DNA of 64,000 nt from Eustoma russellianum. Its lineage: Eukaryota > Streptophyta > Magnoliopsida > Gentianales > Gentianaceae. Positions 1-11,775 of the stretch are shown here, in pieces (positions within the stretch are counted from its first letter, which is position 1; each line of letters opens with the position of its first letter). The notes under the pieces were generated by a model that worked only from the letters and a program-made list of their open reading frames with translations, had not been told where the DNA came from and did no database searches. The translations under genes and the position numbers were made by a program. The stretch spans positions 38,230,526-38,294,525 of the forward strand of contig AP025046.1 of assembly GCA_036186865.1 (NCBI GenBank), written 5' to 3'.

Positions 1-429
1 GCTTCGGTACGTCCTTGCTCTATCAGACATTGATTGCACAGTTTCATACTTATATTGACCACTACTCTCTCTGGACGTTTTCTGAGGTTTGGATTCTCAT
101 GTCTCATACAAGACACAGTTGCGGCCACCTAAGCTCAATCGGCGTTTTACTGTACATGACAACGACGTTCAAGGATTTGTACCACAATTTATATTCTCAT
201 CATATCAATGACAGTCATATAAATATGTACGCTTTTTCCTTCGCCAAGGTTTTATCCACAAGGGTGGTTTTTCTTGGCAAGGTTTTAATGCGGCATATCA
301 TATATGACTGGAGATATGTCATTATTGTTTCATTATTTCATTATTTCGAATACTCTGAAAGTGTAATATGGTTTTCCTCCGTCATATGTGAGGCTTTGCA
401 TGAATAAATAAAAATTTTTTCGTTAAAAA
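1..429 (+). mobile_element. 3' end of an L1-type LINE (5' part outside the window)
   Basis: From about 110 to 420 the sequence matches the reverse complement of 12002-12300, the 3' untranslated end of the long minus-strand LINE. Shared landmarks are a segment around 225-300 (CTTTTTCCTTCGCCAAGG then GGTGGTTTTTCTTGGCAAGG) and the tail before the TA run. Bases 1-110 have diverged. It ends directly in a TA run, and the next LINE starts immediately after it. The 130-residue open frame here reads the untranslated region and is not taken as a gene. Confidence 0.75.
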
Positions 430-449
430 ATATATATATATATATATAT
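427..449. repeat. (TA)n run between two LINE copies
   Basis: A run of A residues passes into about ten TA units. It joins the 3' end of one LINE to the first base of the next. The same TA context flanks the 5' end of copy B (18038) and both ends of the minus-strand LINE. Confidence 0.85.
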
Positions 450-627
450 GGCGGCCTTCCTTCTCTGTCAATTTTGGCGATTGGCGGCGACGGCAGGATG
501 CTGCTGATTTTCTCCTTTCGCTCTGGTTTTCTGCTTAATCTCATTGCTTGGCTCCAATCCTATAGTGCTATTGTTTCCATTTCATGCGATCTTTTGACCG
601 TAGAACCCCGGTTTCCATGGCGCCACC

Positions 628-1992
628 ATGGATACAGCGAAGCGATCCTTTGCTTCGGTGTTAACGGCCACTGCGACAGCTATTCCTCCTCATGAGATAA
701 CTAGGTTCAAAGGTGTTCCAGCAGTGAAATTCACTCGTGAGGAGGTAAATGTGCTTGCTAACTCTTTCAAATATTGTCTCTAACTTTGGTATGGCCGTCC
801 GAAGATCGATGTCATCCGTAAATGTTTCGAAAGAATTGGATTCATGGTTCGGTTAAGATTACTTTACTTGATTCAACCTATATACTGATGCAATTCGATG
901 CTGAGGCTGATTACTACAGGTGTTTTGTGCGTCACACATGGACAACATTAGGGTTTCAATGTGTGTTACAAAATGGTCTAATGATTATGATCCTAAGATT
1001 GATATGCCTATCGTGCCAGTGTGGGTATCTTTGCCTGGACTTACTTTTTACCTGCACAAACAGGAGGCTTTTTTTTAGATTTCTAAAATGATTGGTTTGC
1101 CCTTGAAGGCAGACTCAGCAACCATGCAGCTGTTTCATCCCTCTGTAGCCCGTATTTGCTTTGAGATCAATGTTTCTCAGGAATTGCCTCATCGATTATA
1201 TATTCAGAGCAATGACTACCATTTTTTTCAACCCGTGGAATATGAAAATTTGCCTACATACTGCTCGTCTTGTCGAGTGCTAGGACACTCGTCAAACTCC
1301 TGTACGGCTGGTAAGTCCATGGAATCTCTTAACTAGCCACATGCAACAGTTGTCTCAAACTTTCCTGCTAAGCCTAAATTGACTGATCCAAGTTTCAGCC
1401 TGCCCAATGTTGGACACCAAAGAAACATGTTCTAGCACATCCTCCGAGTGGAGTAGTCGAGGAAGTTCCACCTGCTGCAGCGGATGAGGAAACTCTTGCC
1501 GCACTACCTACGTCCTGCACTGCTTTTGGCCAGATTATTCATAACTCTCATGCAACACCTGAGACAATATCAAGAGAGCCCTCAAGATTTTGTGATCCTC
1601 AGATTGAGGAGGTCTCACATACGTAAGACTTGGCCTGGTTAAATTGTTCGTCTGCTGCGGTTAGGGCCCCTAGAGAGGAGGAAGTAGAGCCTACGTTGAC
1701 ACATGCTTCAAATTCAGAGCTATATGATGATCCCTCGATTGATACTCAAGAATTGCGTACAGTGGTTTTGGAGGTTGCACGCGTAATATCTAATACACCT
1801 CCCTCAGATGATGGCTCACTCAATGTAGCACATTCGGATGTTTCCAATGCAGTTGATAATCTTCTGAAAATCCGCACTCGATGTCCCCGACGAAAGAAGG
1901 GTGACATGCCTGCGGCACCTCCATCTTCTATTCTTACACGGGGAGCATTACGACGATCTTTCACTCAATTCTCTTCCGATATATCTCAATGA
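628..1992 (+). pseudogene. LINE ORF1 remnant (DUF4283-like domain plus zinc knuckle)
   Basis: In plant L1-type LINEs ORF1 encodes the RNA-binding protein that packages element RNA. The start chosen is the ATG at 628, in good context and shared with copy B (MDTAKRSFA). Visible parts are the N-terminal DUF4283-like region, the segment ending around FFQPVEYENLP, and a zinc knuckle of spacing C-x2-C-x4-H-x4-C near 1257-1300. A proline- and acid-rich C-terminal tail ends in SILTRGALRRSF. The frame is broken by a stop near 781, by frameshifts around 1075-1090, and by further stops near 1336 and 1625, so no full protein can be made. The final stop TGA overlaps the ORF2 ATG as ATGA. Confidence 0.8.
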
Positions 1993-2712
1993 AGGCACTG
2001 CTATGGAATGTTCGAGGTGTTAAAATCTCCTTTACGCAAATTATTTCTCTTACACGTCAGTATAGTTTACATTTGTTGATTCTAATAGAACCTAAGCTTC
2101 GGGCTTCTCGTTTGGAACATATTTGGATACGCCTTGGCTTTTTTCATGCATGACCTTTGGATGATGATAATATTTGGCTTTTTTGGCGTGAGTCTTTTTT
2201 GGAGATTCTGGACACTCGGCCCAGTATACAAAATATGTCTCTACATTTACGTTGGCTGGCTAGCAAACATGACTTTTGGCTAACGGCTGTTTATGCTCAC
2301 CATACGATGGCGGCTCGACGACTCTTATGGGATGACTTGACGTTGTTTCAGACGGGGAATGAGATACCTTGGCTAATTGGTGGTTATTTTAATACATTTC
2401 TCTCTTTAGACAACCATAAGGGAATCTCCATGCCAGCCTTACGTACACTGCCTGATTTTAAGCATTTTGCTGAATCTTGTGATTTGTTGGACCTTCCCAT
2501 TCAAGGATCACGATTTACTTGGTCTGACGGGCGATGACTGGGTAAGGTGTGGTGTCGCTTGGATCGATTCTTATGTACACAGGGATTTACTGATCTTTTT
2601 GGCAATAGCCTAGTGCGGCACCTCCACCGCGCTACATCTGATCATTCTCCGCTATTGTTGTATTGCACATCCAGAGATTCTACTAGTCCATCGTCTTTTA
2701 GATATCTTGATG
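1989..2712 (+). pseudogene. LINE ORF2 endonuclease remnant, truncated
   Basis: This is the N-terminal apurinic-like endonuclease of LINE ORF2, which nicks target DNA. The ATG overlaps the ORF1 stop. Recognisable motifs are the IEPK segment with the metal-binding glutamate, GGYFNTF (family GGDFN, so the aspartate is lost here), FTWSDGR and SDHSPLLL. In-frame TGA codons lie near 2151 and 2535. Homology ends near FRYLDVW at about 2712; no reverse transcriptase follows. It cannot be active. The copy B endonuclease (21504-22224) is less damaged. Confidence 0.8.
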
Positions 2713-3405
2713 TGTGGTGACTGGTGACAAGACCGTGAGAAGCTTTTTTTCCCTTTTTAGGTATTTGGTTTATGGTTCATTTGGGAGGGGATTATTGTTC
2801 TCTTGTGAAATATGCACTTGTTAGCTGTTACTAATTCAAGATGTGAACAGGATGAGCGTCACTTGGAAAACGCTCTCTTTGGGATGACAGGTGTGCTGCG
2901 CTGTTATATACATATGTTCTTTTTTAATTTCATCGGTTTAGTTGGATATCAATTCATTTTTAAATATATGAATGGTTACTATTTATAGTGATCTCCATGT
3001 CGTTATTGTTGTTCTTCCTACTATCCATGTACAGAAAATATCTATATGAAGGCAAAAGTTAACCGTGTTGTCCTACTCTTAATAATCCTCCTCCAAGTAC
3101 CAATAAAAGATTTAATATGATTATGATCTCGATTGCTCTTGCCTCAGCTACTGTACTCTTTCTTAAATCTTTTGATTTCTTTCCTTCCACACCCCATACT
3201 TTGCTTTTTGAAACTTTTAGTCCCACTTGCGAAATTGAACTCTCAAGTATCTGATTCTTACCAAGGATTTGGTGGTTGCACGATATTGGGACCAAAGTTT
3301 TTAAAGCAAGGATAATAAAAAATTAACAAACAAGTGGTTATGATTTTCAAGATACTGATGCCATAGCAGGCATGTAGCATCATTTCCTAGCTTCCATTCC
3401 AGTAA
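2713..3405. other. Duplicated non-LINE flank shared with 22225-22688 and 24316-24557
   Basis: No gene is recognised. The whole stretch is present again, in the same order, after LINE copy B, where it is interrupted by Mutator-like element 1. It contains one exon-like interval at about 2842-2890, preceded by a TACTAAT-type branch-site motif plus AG and followed by GT, and present in both copies. The 78-residue minus frame at 3059-3295 has no recognisable domain. Confidence 0.6.
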
Positions 3406-3607
3406 TATTAACAACAATTTATACACTTTCCTATTCAAACTCTGTATCCGATCTCAATATTAACAATAAAATATACTCTTTCCTGTTCAAGCTCTGTATT
3501 AAATACAGAATATACACTTTCCTAATTAAAATTGTCTTAATATCCTTTTAGAAATAAGATGACAAAATATAAAATATTTATTATACAGATTCTGTAACAC
3601 CTTGTTC

Positions 3608-4358
3608 CAGTGGCGGACGCAGCGGCTATTTTTCGGGAGGGCAAAATTCACACCATGGGATCACCGTGACACCGTCCACCTTTTCGGACTCAATAGACAT
3701 TCCATCGAAAATCCGGCAAAAACTCCTTTACAATATAGATATATGCAAATATTATAACATAAAATCAAAACCAACACATCCACTAATCAAAATGCAATAA
3801 TAATAAGCAACCATCAACAATATCCAACAAAAGTTATTCATAAGCAACATTAACAAGCAGCAATATCCAACAAAAGTTATTAATTTGACGCTCGACATAC
3901 CTTTTATTTACGAAATGAAGGACGAGCAGCAGGAGGGATTATCGGTGGCCGCAACAAATTTCTTCGAGTTCCCAAATTCTGAAATTGTTGCATAATGTTT
4001 TAATTTGAAATGGTTCCAAAAACTTCCTTCTCGAAGTAACACAGTAAACAGTTCGATAGTAAGTCGTCTCCCAATCGATTGCGCAGATCAGTCTTTATTT
4101 TATTCAAAAACCAGTTTATTTTTTATACAACATTTTTTTTAGTTAGTTAAAAAATACAAATGTGTATATCTACTAATCAAAAATTTTCCCCTAGTTCCTA
4201 GTAACACACATATATCACATAGAGATAGTTTTGGGATTAAAAAACAGATACCTTAAATTTAGATAATCAAAAATACAACTGCATCTACCTACTACCTAAA
4301 TTTTTTCTCTGAGTTGGGGGGGCCGGCTGCCCCCCGTGCCCCCCTGTGAACGCCCCTG
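3608..4358. mobile_element. Non-autonomous hAT-type element, 751 bp
   Basis: The ends are CAGTGGCGGACGCAG and the inverted form of CAGGGGCGTTCACAG. A perfect 8-bp direct repeat CCTTGTTC flanks the element (3600-3607 and 4359-4366). CAG-starting inverted ends with an 8-bp target duplication are diagnostic of the hAT superfamily. There is no transposase frame. A C-rich block near 4318-4350 makes the right end strongly asymmetric in base composition. Confidence 0.9.
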
Positions 4359-4366
4359 CCTTGTTC

Positions 4367-4470
4367 TAAGGGATAGTCCTTAAACTTGCAATGGTTGCCC
4401 TGCCAATATACGAGTCAAATAGCTCTCTGCTTGATTATGCAAGAAGTCCAACATGTTAATTACCCATGAT
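4367..4470 (-). other. Fragment homologous to the insert of Mutator-like element 1
   Basis: About 90 bp (from near 4381) match 23353-23432 inside Mutator-like element 1. On the minus strand they encode the same segment, containing NMLDFLHNQAESYL. Here the frame continues a few codons and ends at a stop, while in the Mutator-like copy it runs into other sequence. The Gypsy element at 4471 interrupts the match at CCCATGAT. I do not recognise the protein family. Confidence 0.6.
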
Positions 4471-7400
4471 TGTAGCGCCCCGCTCCCGAGCCCTAGCATC
4501 GGAAACAGTGCACCCGCCGTATCTCACTAAGGAGAATACAAGGCGTCACATTAATCTCTTACATGTCAGAACTGACGTAGAAATTTTTCTCGCGGAAACG
4601 TAAATCATAACTTAAATTAAACTCCAATAATCGTCATTACATTACTGAATCAAAATTTTGATAATAAAAGTAATAGAGAAGTCTGTGAAAAAATCCTCAA
4701 AGTATAGGTAAACACAAACAGCTGCAGAGCCCCCTTGTAACCTAGATGCAGCTATCAACCAGCCCACTCCGCTATGTCCGTCCCGTCCTCAACGAAGAAA
4801 TGCTCGTAGTCCTCATCCAGCTCACCTGGGAAGTAGGGGTGAGTGACAGAAATCACCCAGTAGATGCCCGCCTCAAACCAATACAAAACGTGCATACCGA
4901 AATGATATAGCCACATAGCACATAGATATGATATAACCACATAGTACATAAAGGTAAGATAACATGCATAAGATAAAGTAAATGCGGTAAGTAAAGCACT
5001 CCATATAAAAATGCGCAAGTACGTGATGCATGCTCAATCAACGTGTCACACGCAACAAAGTCATGTCACACATAATGCCAATATCCATACCGTGCAATGC
5101 ATGAACCCGGGTCCTACTGAGTGGATGCAGGTCGTACACTCCACAGTCACCATACTGAGTGTGTGTGGCCGCACCACCGCACACCATCCTGAGTGCCGTG
5201 GCCTCGCCACCGTACACCATCCTGAGCGCCCGTAACCCGTACGTCACGACCTGCCATCAATGTAATGCACGTGCCATGAATGCAAAAACACAATCGCCTG
5301 GGGCCCGTACGCCCATCCTCACCGTCTCCGGCACTCAATATTTGGTTTCGTAAATTTTCGAATATTGGAAAGTTGTTATTTATCACCACCTTTATTTTTC
5401 CTTAGCTTGTATTAATTTACTAGAATTTTCTACTAATTTCCCCTTTGTTTCCCTTACTTAATTCTATTTATTACTATTAATTTTTAATTACTTAAATTTA
5501 CCAAACTTCAGAAATTAAGTGAAAATAATTTAATCTTAAGCTTTTATATATTCTGGAATTTATTTCAATTCTTATTGGTATTTAATGGGCCGCCTTCGGC
5601 CCGACCCGCTGGCCAGTCGACCCGGTCCGTTGGCCGGCCTGTTCTCTGCTTTAATTTAATTAATTATTTATTTATTTAATTGGATGTTCCACCAGTGGCA
5701 ACGCGCGCTGTGATTTGTTTTTCGATCCCAACCCCCATTTTCTCCTATTTCCAGTCTATAGGAACATATTCTAAGGCCAAAACACAACTTTTTAAAGGCT
5801 CCTAATGTAAAAGTTCCCCCTTTTCCCCATTTTTTAAGGATATTTTGTTTTTGATTCAATCATACCACCGATTTCACACACATACACGCACATAGCAGCC
5901 GTAAACAATATATCTCATGCTTTCCAACATATACAAAATTTACAACTTAAACAAATAAAAACAACGAAACAAAATTTACAACTTGAACAAATAAAACAAC
6001 GAAACACATTAGTATACCATCAAAGCATGCATGAATCATATCCGTTTGAGGGGGGAAGAGGCACTTACCTTTTTGGCGAATTAACTTCCTACGTGGAATC
6101 TTTTCTTTCCAACCCTGCTGACCTCTATGCTTGGTGTTGGGCAAATCCTTCCTTTCTCACTAAGGCCTCGGATAGTTGTTTTGGAAAAAGGACAAAAACT
6201 TTAGCTTCTACATTTAATCCAGGAAGTTGACAAGTACAACTTTAAACACCTTTTCGTTTATCCTTTTATTACCGTTTCAATTCCAATTTATCACCCAAAC
6301 ATTAAATATGTGTATAACATATGTTTATTATTCCACACATTCTATATATAGATATAAAAAAACAATGGATATTAATATACATATAATGAAATCTCTGAAA
6401 CAGTAGTAAATATGCCCATAATGCTAACTTGGACATTCATCCGGGGTGTAATGATAGATCTTCAAATACATGTACACATACAACCAAAACATACTTAAAT
6501 TCATAGTTTATAACTCATGCATGTATGCGAAAATGGTAATAATTTGTTGTATCCAAATAATACTTGGCTAAGTCAGTGTATAATATGACCTTTATTTTTT
6601 ATATATACTCGGGCAGTATAGACTTTGTTTACCAAAATTTTACCATTATAAATAAGCTACATATATTATATCCATAAAATTATTTATTAAATACAAATAA
6701 TAGCCATACGGCCAGTGCCCATAAGAAGTACCACATCACTAAATCCATAGCATTTGCACATGCTAGTTCACTAGCATTTGTTTTCCTTTTTTTTATTCAC
6801 AAATATACATAATTCGGCTAGCAAAAAAAATTTTTTCTTGACTCACTTATATACACAATTCGGCCATCAATTGTTTATTCACATATATACATATATTCTA
6901 CTACGTACACACATAGATATATACTCGGTCATGCATTAATATGCTATACATAATATTCATTAGGTCCCAAAATAATATTGTTGGCCGAATAAAAGGATTC
7001 TTACAAATGTTTAATTAATTCGGCTGTACACCATATTACCAAGACTCAACCTCTGTTTAAACACAAACATATACACGGGCTACATCCATATCTATACATC
7101 AACTTATGCAATCACATATAATAAATATGATCCATGATTTGATATGAAAATAATAATACGGATTTCACAAATTCATAATAAGTAAAGAAATGATATTACC
7201 TCGTTTGTTATACTATACCGTACTATTGAATTGAGGCTTGTTGGTTGAATCAATTCGTCTGCTTCTAAGTAAATATTGGCCGCTGACTTTGGGAGAGAGA
7301 AAAGAAAAACAAAATAATTGTTGTGCTCTCTGTTGAAGCCAGCTGAATGGGTGGAGAAGAGAAAATGTAACGGCTGTGGTGTTGGTGGGGATAAATATAA

Positions 7401-7748
7401 GGTGAAGGTTGCAACAAGATTTTTTTTTTCTTTTTGCCCTTTCCTGATGAAGGCTGACGGCAGGGAGAAAATGGAGGGTTTTGATGACATTTGTTTTCTT
7501 TTGGGGGAGAGAGGGGCGGAAGGATGGGTGGGCAAAAGGGTTAGGTTAGACCAGTTAAATAGGAAATTTTAAGATAGGTATAAAAGGTATATTCCTAGTT
7601 AGATAGGATTTAATTCCCTAAATCAAATCCAAATCAAATATTATCTTCCTATCTCAAATTAATCAATTTGGGATAAGTACTATATTTTGTTATTTTTTTC
7701 CCTATTTCCTTTTAAGAAAAAGAAAAAAAAAATCTTCCGGACATAACA
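4471..7748 (-). repeat. 3' LTR of Gypsy element 1 (3278 bp)
   Basis: It starts at TGTAGCGCCCCGCTCCCGAG and ends in ATAACA, giving TGTTAT...GCTACA on the element strand. The first 750 bp equal 11026-11775. It carries a GC-rich repeat cassette (5107-5262), a GC-rich block near 5587-5640 and a long AT-rich tail. The terminal 60 bp and the region near 4840-5100 resemble the solo LTR at 18459 and the LTRs of Gypsy element 2, so all belong to one superfamily of LTRs. The U3 part, which holds the promoter in such elements, would be at the 7748 side. Confidence 0.88.
5107..5262. repeat. GC-rich repeat cassette inside the Gypsy 1 LTR
   Basis: Short units of the type CACCATCCTGAG recur at a spacing of about 40 bp. 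The cassette lies between two conserved anchors: the CATGCTCAATCAACGTGTCAC block before it and ATGCACGTGCCATGAATGCA after it. The same anchors flank unrelated tandem repeats in the solo LTR and in Gypsy element 2. A truncated copy lies at 11662-11775. Confidence 0.7.
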
Positions 7749-7792
7749 CTCCTCCCCTCTTACAAAAAGTTTCGTCCTCGAAACTTGCGTTT
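7749..7792 (-). other. Polypurine tract and adjacent hairpin of Gypsy element 1
   Basis: On the minus strand an AAGAGGGGAGGAG tract directly precedes the 3' LTR, where plus-strand priming is expected. Just upstream is a perfect inverted repeat AAGTTTCG-tcct-CGAAACTT. The same pair, a purine tract plus this hairpin, recurs at 40514, 46030 and 47067 and marks every internal-to-LTR junction in the window. Confidence 0.85.
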
Positions 7793-10440
7793 GACGCGAT
7801 CAATGACTTGGTATAGTTCTACTTGATCCATTCATCTAGATAAGAGTCGTACTAAATATCCATTATTAATTCCGATACGTTAATCATTTCACTTTTTCTC
7901 GATGTATGACTAAGTCCTCAAATCATTCCTTGTATGCTACAAGGTGGTTTCTAAGTCTACTATTCTCCGCTTATTCAAGATCATAACCTATCTTCTTGAC
8001 ATTTTAAGATCAACATAGGGGTATTATCATCATACTGGCGTTCCATAACCCAATCGTTAGTCGATATTGTACTTGTATTTACGGTCATCAGCAGCCTTCT
8101 AAAATTAGTTCTTATGTGTACTATAATCTTTATCTTAATTTTCTATAATTACAACTTATAACTTCTACTTACACCAATTGATGTGTATCATTCAACTTAT
8201 TGCAATCTACAATTTTGTATTCTTAAATTCATCATATGTGATTCTTCTCCTAGTTACAAGACCGTCCAAGATATCCCTCAAGTCCACAAAATCAATTCTT
8301 ATTTACTTACAAACTAGTTCTATGATCATGTCCTTACTTTTCTCAGAGATATCATCCACGATCTAGTATACGAAGTATGTATATGGACGTATTTTTTTCC
8401 TCAAGAAAAGTATCTTACGTAGCTATAATTTGGAATATGGCTTTAATTGTTTAAAATAATGTCCATTCTAATTTTTTTGTAAACGCAAAACCAAAATATC
8501 ATTTGTTTTTGCAGCATGGTGTCTCAAATGACCACTTATAAAACAATCATATACTGGTTTGAAAATATTACGGTTAAAACCACTTTAAAACAATTGAGAC
8601 ACTGTAAAACTTTTTTTTTTAAACGATTTGAACGCAGTGCCTTTTCTTTTCAACGAAATATATATTTTGAAAGCTATGTTTTGTCTCGTAAAATACGACA
8701 ATTGAAAAGTCATCAATTATAAAGTTTTATAAAGCAATTTGAATAAGGTACCTCTCTTATTTTTTTTCAAAAAATAAGTACATATATTTTGAAACTATTT
8801 TTGCTTCACAAAATTAAGTAAGCTCATCGCAAGCAGATAAATATATTCAAAAGCATTTAATGGTAAAATGCTTGCAATATCGATAGTTGACAAAAATAGA
8901 ATTATTTTAGTAAAATTAAATATGGCTAAACAAAAATCGAGGAATAATATAAACATATCGTTGTTTGAAAACATCATTATTTTAAAATATATTAGTTTCG
9001 TCAGGAGTAGTCGAAATTCCATTAGGTTGCTATCCGAATTCGTAAAGAAATATAGTCTTGTAAAGTAGTATACTATATAAAAGAAAGCTAGTTGACATAT
9101 TTATTAACAAAAATCTTTGCAATACCTTTAAAATATAACATATAGTTCGAGTATACGTGTTTATAAGAAAACGTTTAACTACTTGAAAATTAGTCGTCCA
9201 ATACTTCGTATAATTTTTTTCTAAGTCACCCCTTAATGTCAAATGAAAATCTGATTATGTACCATTCCTTATAAATCTTTAACTTGAGTTATCAAGTCCT
9301 TCCTTAGCACACTAGATATTGATCGACTTAAGATATTCCAGTTCACCATGCTTCCGTGCCACACTGATCCACTGTACTTCGTTACTTGGCGATTTCAACA
9401 ACTAATTCTAATTTAGTTAGATCTCACAAAAAAACAACCACTACTTGTTCATGCTTACTCTATCCCGATTCAAGCCTACTCGATGCATCATTACTTACTT
9501 GTTCCTATGAATCGACACCTAACTCAATTTGAAATAATTTGTCACTCCATTATACTCATTTTAGTAATGCTCGCTTATCACTATCAATCAATATCTCTAA
9601 TAGCATTAATATCTTTGGCTTATTTGATACTCTAAAACTCAACATCTTAATCATAACTACAAGTCCCTTTGTACGATATTCTTTGCTGACTCTTTTGATC
9701 ATAACGATAATAAATCTCTACTTAGTTTCCATCCTTATGCCATAAATCATTTCTTAGTACCTACCATCCTCACTTAGACCTAGTCGTATTCTGACACTAC
9801 TGTCGAGGTAGAGGTGTGAACCCGATTCATTTATCATAATGGTACTGGGTTTGTAGGAGTCAGATCTAAGAAATTATCCAAATGGTCATAATCAACACTT
9901 AGGTAAGGCGAATAATTCAGAGTCGTATGGGGTGCCCTAGGTATACGTGGCATATCCCTTATCCGATCATCAGTTAGGTCTAATGTCATCACTTATTTCT
10001 AGAATCGATACTCGGTATCATCATTCCTTACGTCTAAAATCATTACCTATTTCTAAGTTTAATGCTTAGAATATAATTACAGCTTACGACTAAGATCAGT
10101 GCTTATATTCAAATCATCACCTGATGTTCACATCGCCATTTATGTCTAAGATCAGTTCTTATTTCCAAATCATACTTAGCATATATTCAATGTTTATGAC
10201 TAAAATCGATGCTTAAGTCAAAGATAAACTCTTAATCAACATCGTCGCTTATGTCTAAGTCGTGACTTACGGGTAGGATTATCACTTAACCTCTAAGGTC
10301 TCATCTTATTTTCAAAAACATGCTTACTGTATGATTAATGCTTACGACAAAAAATTCAGTACTTATGTCTAAGATCGTGACTTAGGGCAAAATCGTAACT
10401 TAATTTCTAAGATCATAGCCTAAATCTATGCTTCCGCCGT
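7793..10440 (-). other. Non-coding interior of Gypsy element 1
   Basis: No convincing coding sequence is seen on either strand; the open frames are short and AT-driven. The stretch is collinear with 40540-43154 in Gypsy element 2, so it is a conserved part of this family. Shared landmarks are a hairpin AAGCATTT...AAATGCTT near 8848-8871 (41677-41700 in element 2) and the ATCGATAGTTG box that follows. From about 9995 to 10440 it becomes a degenerate array of roughly 25-bp units. Confidence 0.7.
9995..10440. repeat. Degenerate ~25-bp tandem array
   Basis: Variants of CTTATGTCTAAGATCGTGA repeat many times with drifting spacing (for example near 10081, 10141, 10236, 10366). A shorter version occurs at about 42950-43154 in Gypsy element 2. 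It does not encode a repeated peptide in any consistent frame. Confidence 0.65.
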
Positions 10441-10860
10441 GAATCTAGAACCATGCCCTGAAAGATTACACTGTCGAACACGTAGTACTTCTTAAACTCG
10501 TTCCGAAATTAGGTCCAAGTGGTCGACGATGTCAGTTGTGCTGCGCCATCACTGCTCCGCATCTCCTTGTCGAAGAATCTCAGGTATGAGTGAGGTGGTG
10601 GTGGAGGAGGTGCATGCCAGTTCAGCAGCTGGTGCTACTGTGCTAAGGTGTTGGTCATGGTGACTATGACATCTTCAAGTGCTTGGGGATGATCCCCTGA
10701 TTCTGGTGGTTCTCACCACCGTTCCCAGCTGGCTCACGTCATGGAGGCATTTCCTGTTATCCAAGTTCATGAGAAGAAATCGGATTAGTGAATAATAAGT
10801 TGAAAGGTTGGACGCCGATAAGTCGATAGTTAGACAAGGAAAGCTCACCATCGGCACACA
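10440..10860 (-). pseudogene. Gag remnant of Gypsy element 1
   Basis: It lies between the primer site and the non-coding interior, where gag is expected. Read on the minus strand, broken frames contain a VTMTNTLAQ segment, a run of prolines, and FRNEFKKYY, which resembles the W-x-x-F-x-x-x-F-x-x-K/Y core of plant Gypsy gag. Several stops and frame changes interrupt it. The assignment rests on position plus weak similarity. Confidence 0.45.
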
Positions 10861-11010
10861 CCTCCCATAACCCGATCATAACCTAGGTCTAAGATCATAT
10901 CATAAGTCTACTTTGTTTATTAGGGGTAAAATTGAAGTTTTATAAAAGATCGTAGCTTATGTCTAGGTGAGCTAGTTACTCCTGCGTTTCCGAGGCGGAT
11001 CTGAAGCCTC

Positions 11011-11023
11011 GGCTCTAATACCA
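11011..11023 (-). other. Primer binding site for initiator methionine tRNA
   Basis: The minus strand reads TGGTATTAGAGCC two bases inside the 5' LTR edge. The usual plant site is TGGTATCAGAGC, so there is one mismatch. It fixes the direction of the element and the LTR boundary at 11026. Confidence 0.85.
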
Positions 11024-11025
11024 CC

Positions 11026-11775
11026 TGTAGCACCCCGCTCCCGAGCCCTAGCATCGGAAACAGTGCACCTGTCGTATCTCACTAAGGAGAATACAAGGCG
11101 TCACATTAATCTCTTACATGTCAGAACTGACGTAGAAATTTTTCTCGCGGAAACGTAAATCATAACTTAAATTAAACTCCAATAATCGTCATTACATTAC
11201 TGAATCAAAATTTTGATAATAAAAGTAATAGAGAAGTCTGTGAAAAAATCCTCAAAGTATAGGTAAACACAAACAGCTGCAGAGCCCCCTTGTAACCTAG
11301 ATGCAGCTATCAACCAGCCCACTCCGCTATGTCCGTCCCGTCCTCAACGAAGAAATGCTCGTAGTCCTCATCCAGCTCACCTGGGAAGTAGGGGTGAGTG
11401 ACAGAAATCACCCAGTAGATGCCCGCCTCAAACCAATACAAAACGTGCATACCGAAATGATATAGCCACATAGCACATAGATATGATATAACCACATAGT
11501 ACATAAAGGTAAGATAACATGCATAAGATAAAGTAAATGCGGTAAGTAAAGCACTCCATATAAAAATGCGCAAGTACGTGATGCATGCTCAATCAACGTG
11601 TCACACGCAACAAAGTCATGTCATACATAATGCCAATATCCATACCGTGCAATGCATGAACCCGGGTCCTACTGAGTGGATGCAGGTCGTACACTCCACA
11701 GTCACCATACTGAGTGTGTGTGGCCGCACCACCGCACACCATCCTGAGTGCCGTGGCCTCGCCACCGTACACCAT
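11026..11775 (-). repeat. Partial 5' LTR of Gypsy element 1
   Basis: It matches 4471-5220 with about four differences. It stops inside the GC-rich cassette at CACCGTACACCAT and joins unrelated sequence. The U3 and most of R are missing, so this copy has lost its promoter. Confidence 0.9.

Larger units (their letters stand above)
450..2712 (+). mobile_element. LINE copy A: 5' untranslated region, ORF1 and endonuclease part of ORF2 only
   Basis: It starts at GGCGGCCTTCCTTCTCTGTC after the TA run and matches copy B (18038) base for base over long stretches. Order: 5' leader (450-627), ORF1 remnant (628-1992), ORF2 endonuclease remnant (1989-2712). LINE homology then stops abruptly. Loss of the 3' side is unusual, because reverse transcription normally truncates LINEs at the 5' end. 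Copy B stops at the same place, so the loss precedes the duplication that made the two copies. Confidence 0.85.
4471..11775 (-). mobile_element. Ty3/Gypsy element 1, pol-less, 5' LTR truncated
   Basis: Read on the minus strand the order is: partial 5' LTR (11775-11026), primer site (11023-11011), internal region (11025-7749), polypurine tract, and complete 3' LTR (7748-4471). The 750 bp shared by the two LTRs differ at only about four positions, so insertion was recent. The right end stops without an LTR terminus at 11775, so no target duplication can be checked. The interior lacks protease, reverse transcriptase and integrase and holds only a gag remnant, so the element depends on others for movement. 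Confidence 0.85.

Noticed and set aside
4755..5018. Identical 87-codon minus frames at 4755 and 11310
   Set aside because: They are LTR sequence of Gypsy element 1, and the frame is not kept in the related LTRs at 18459 and 37897.
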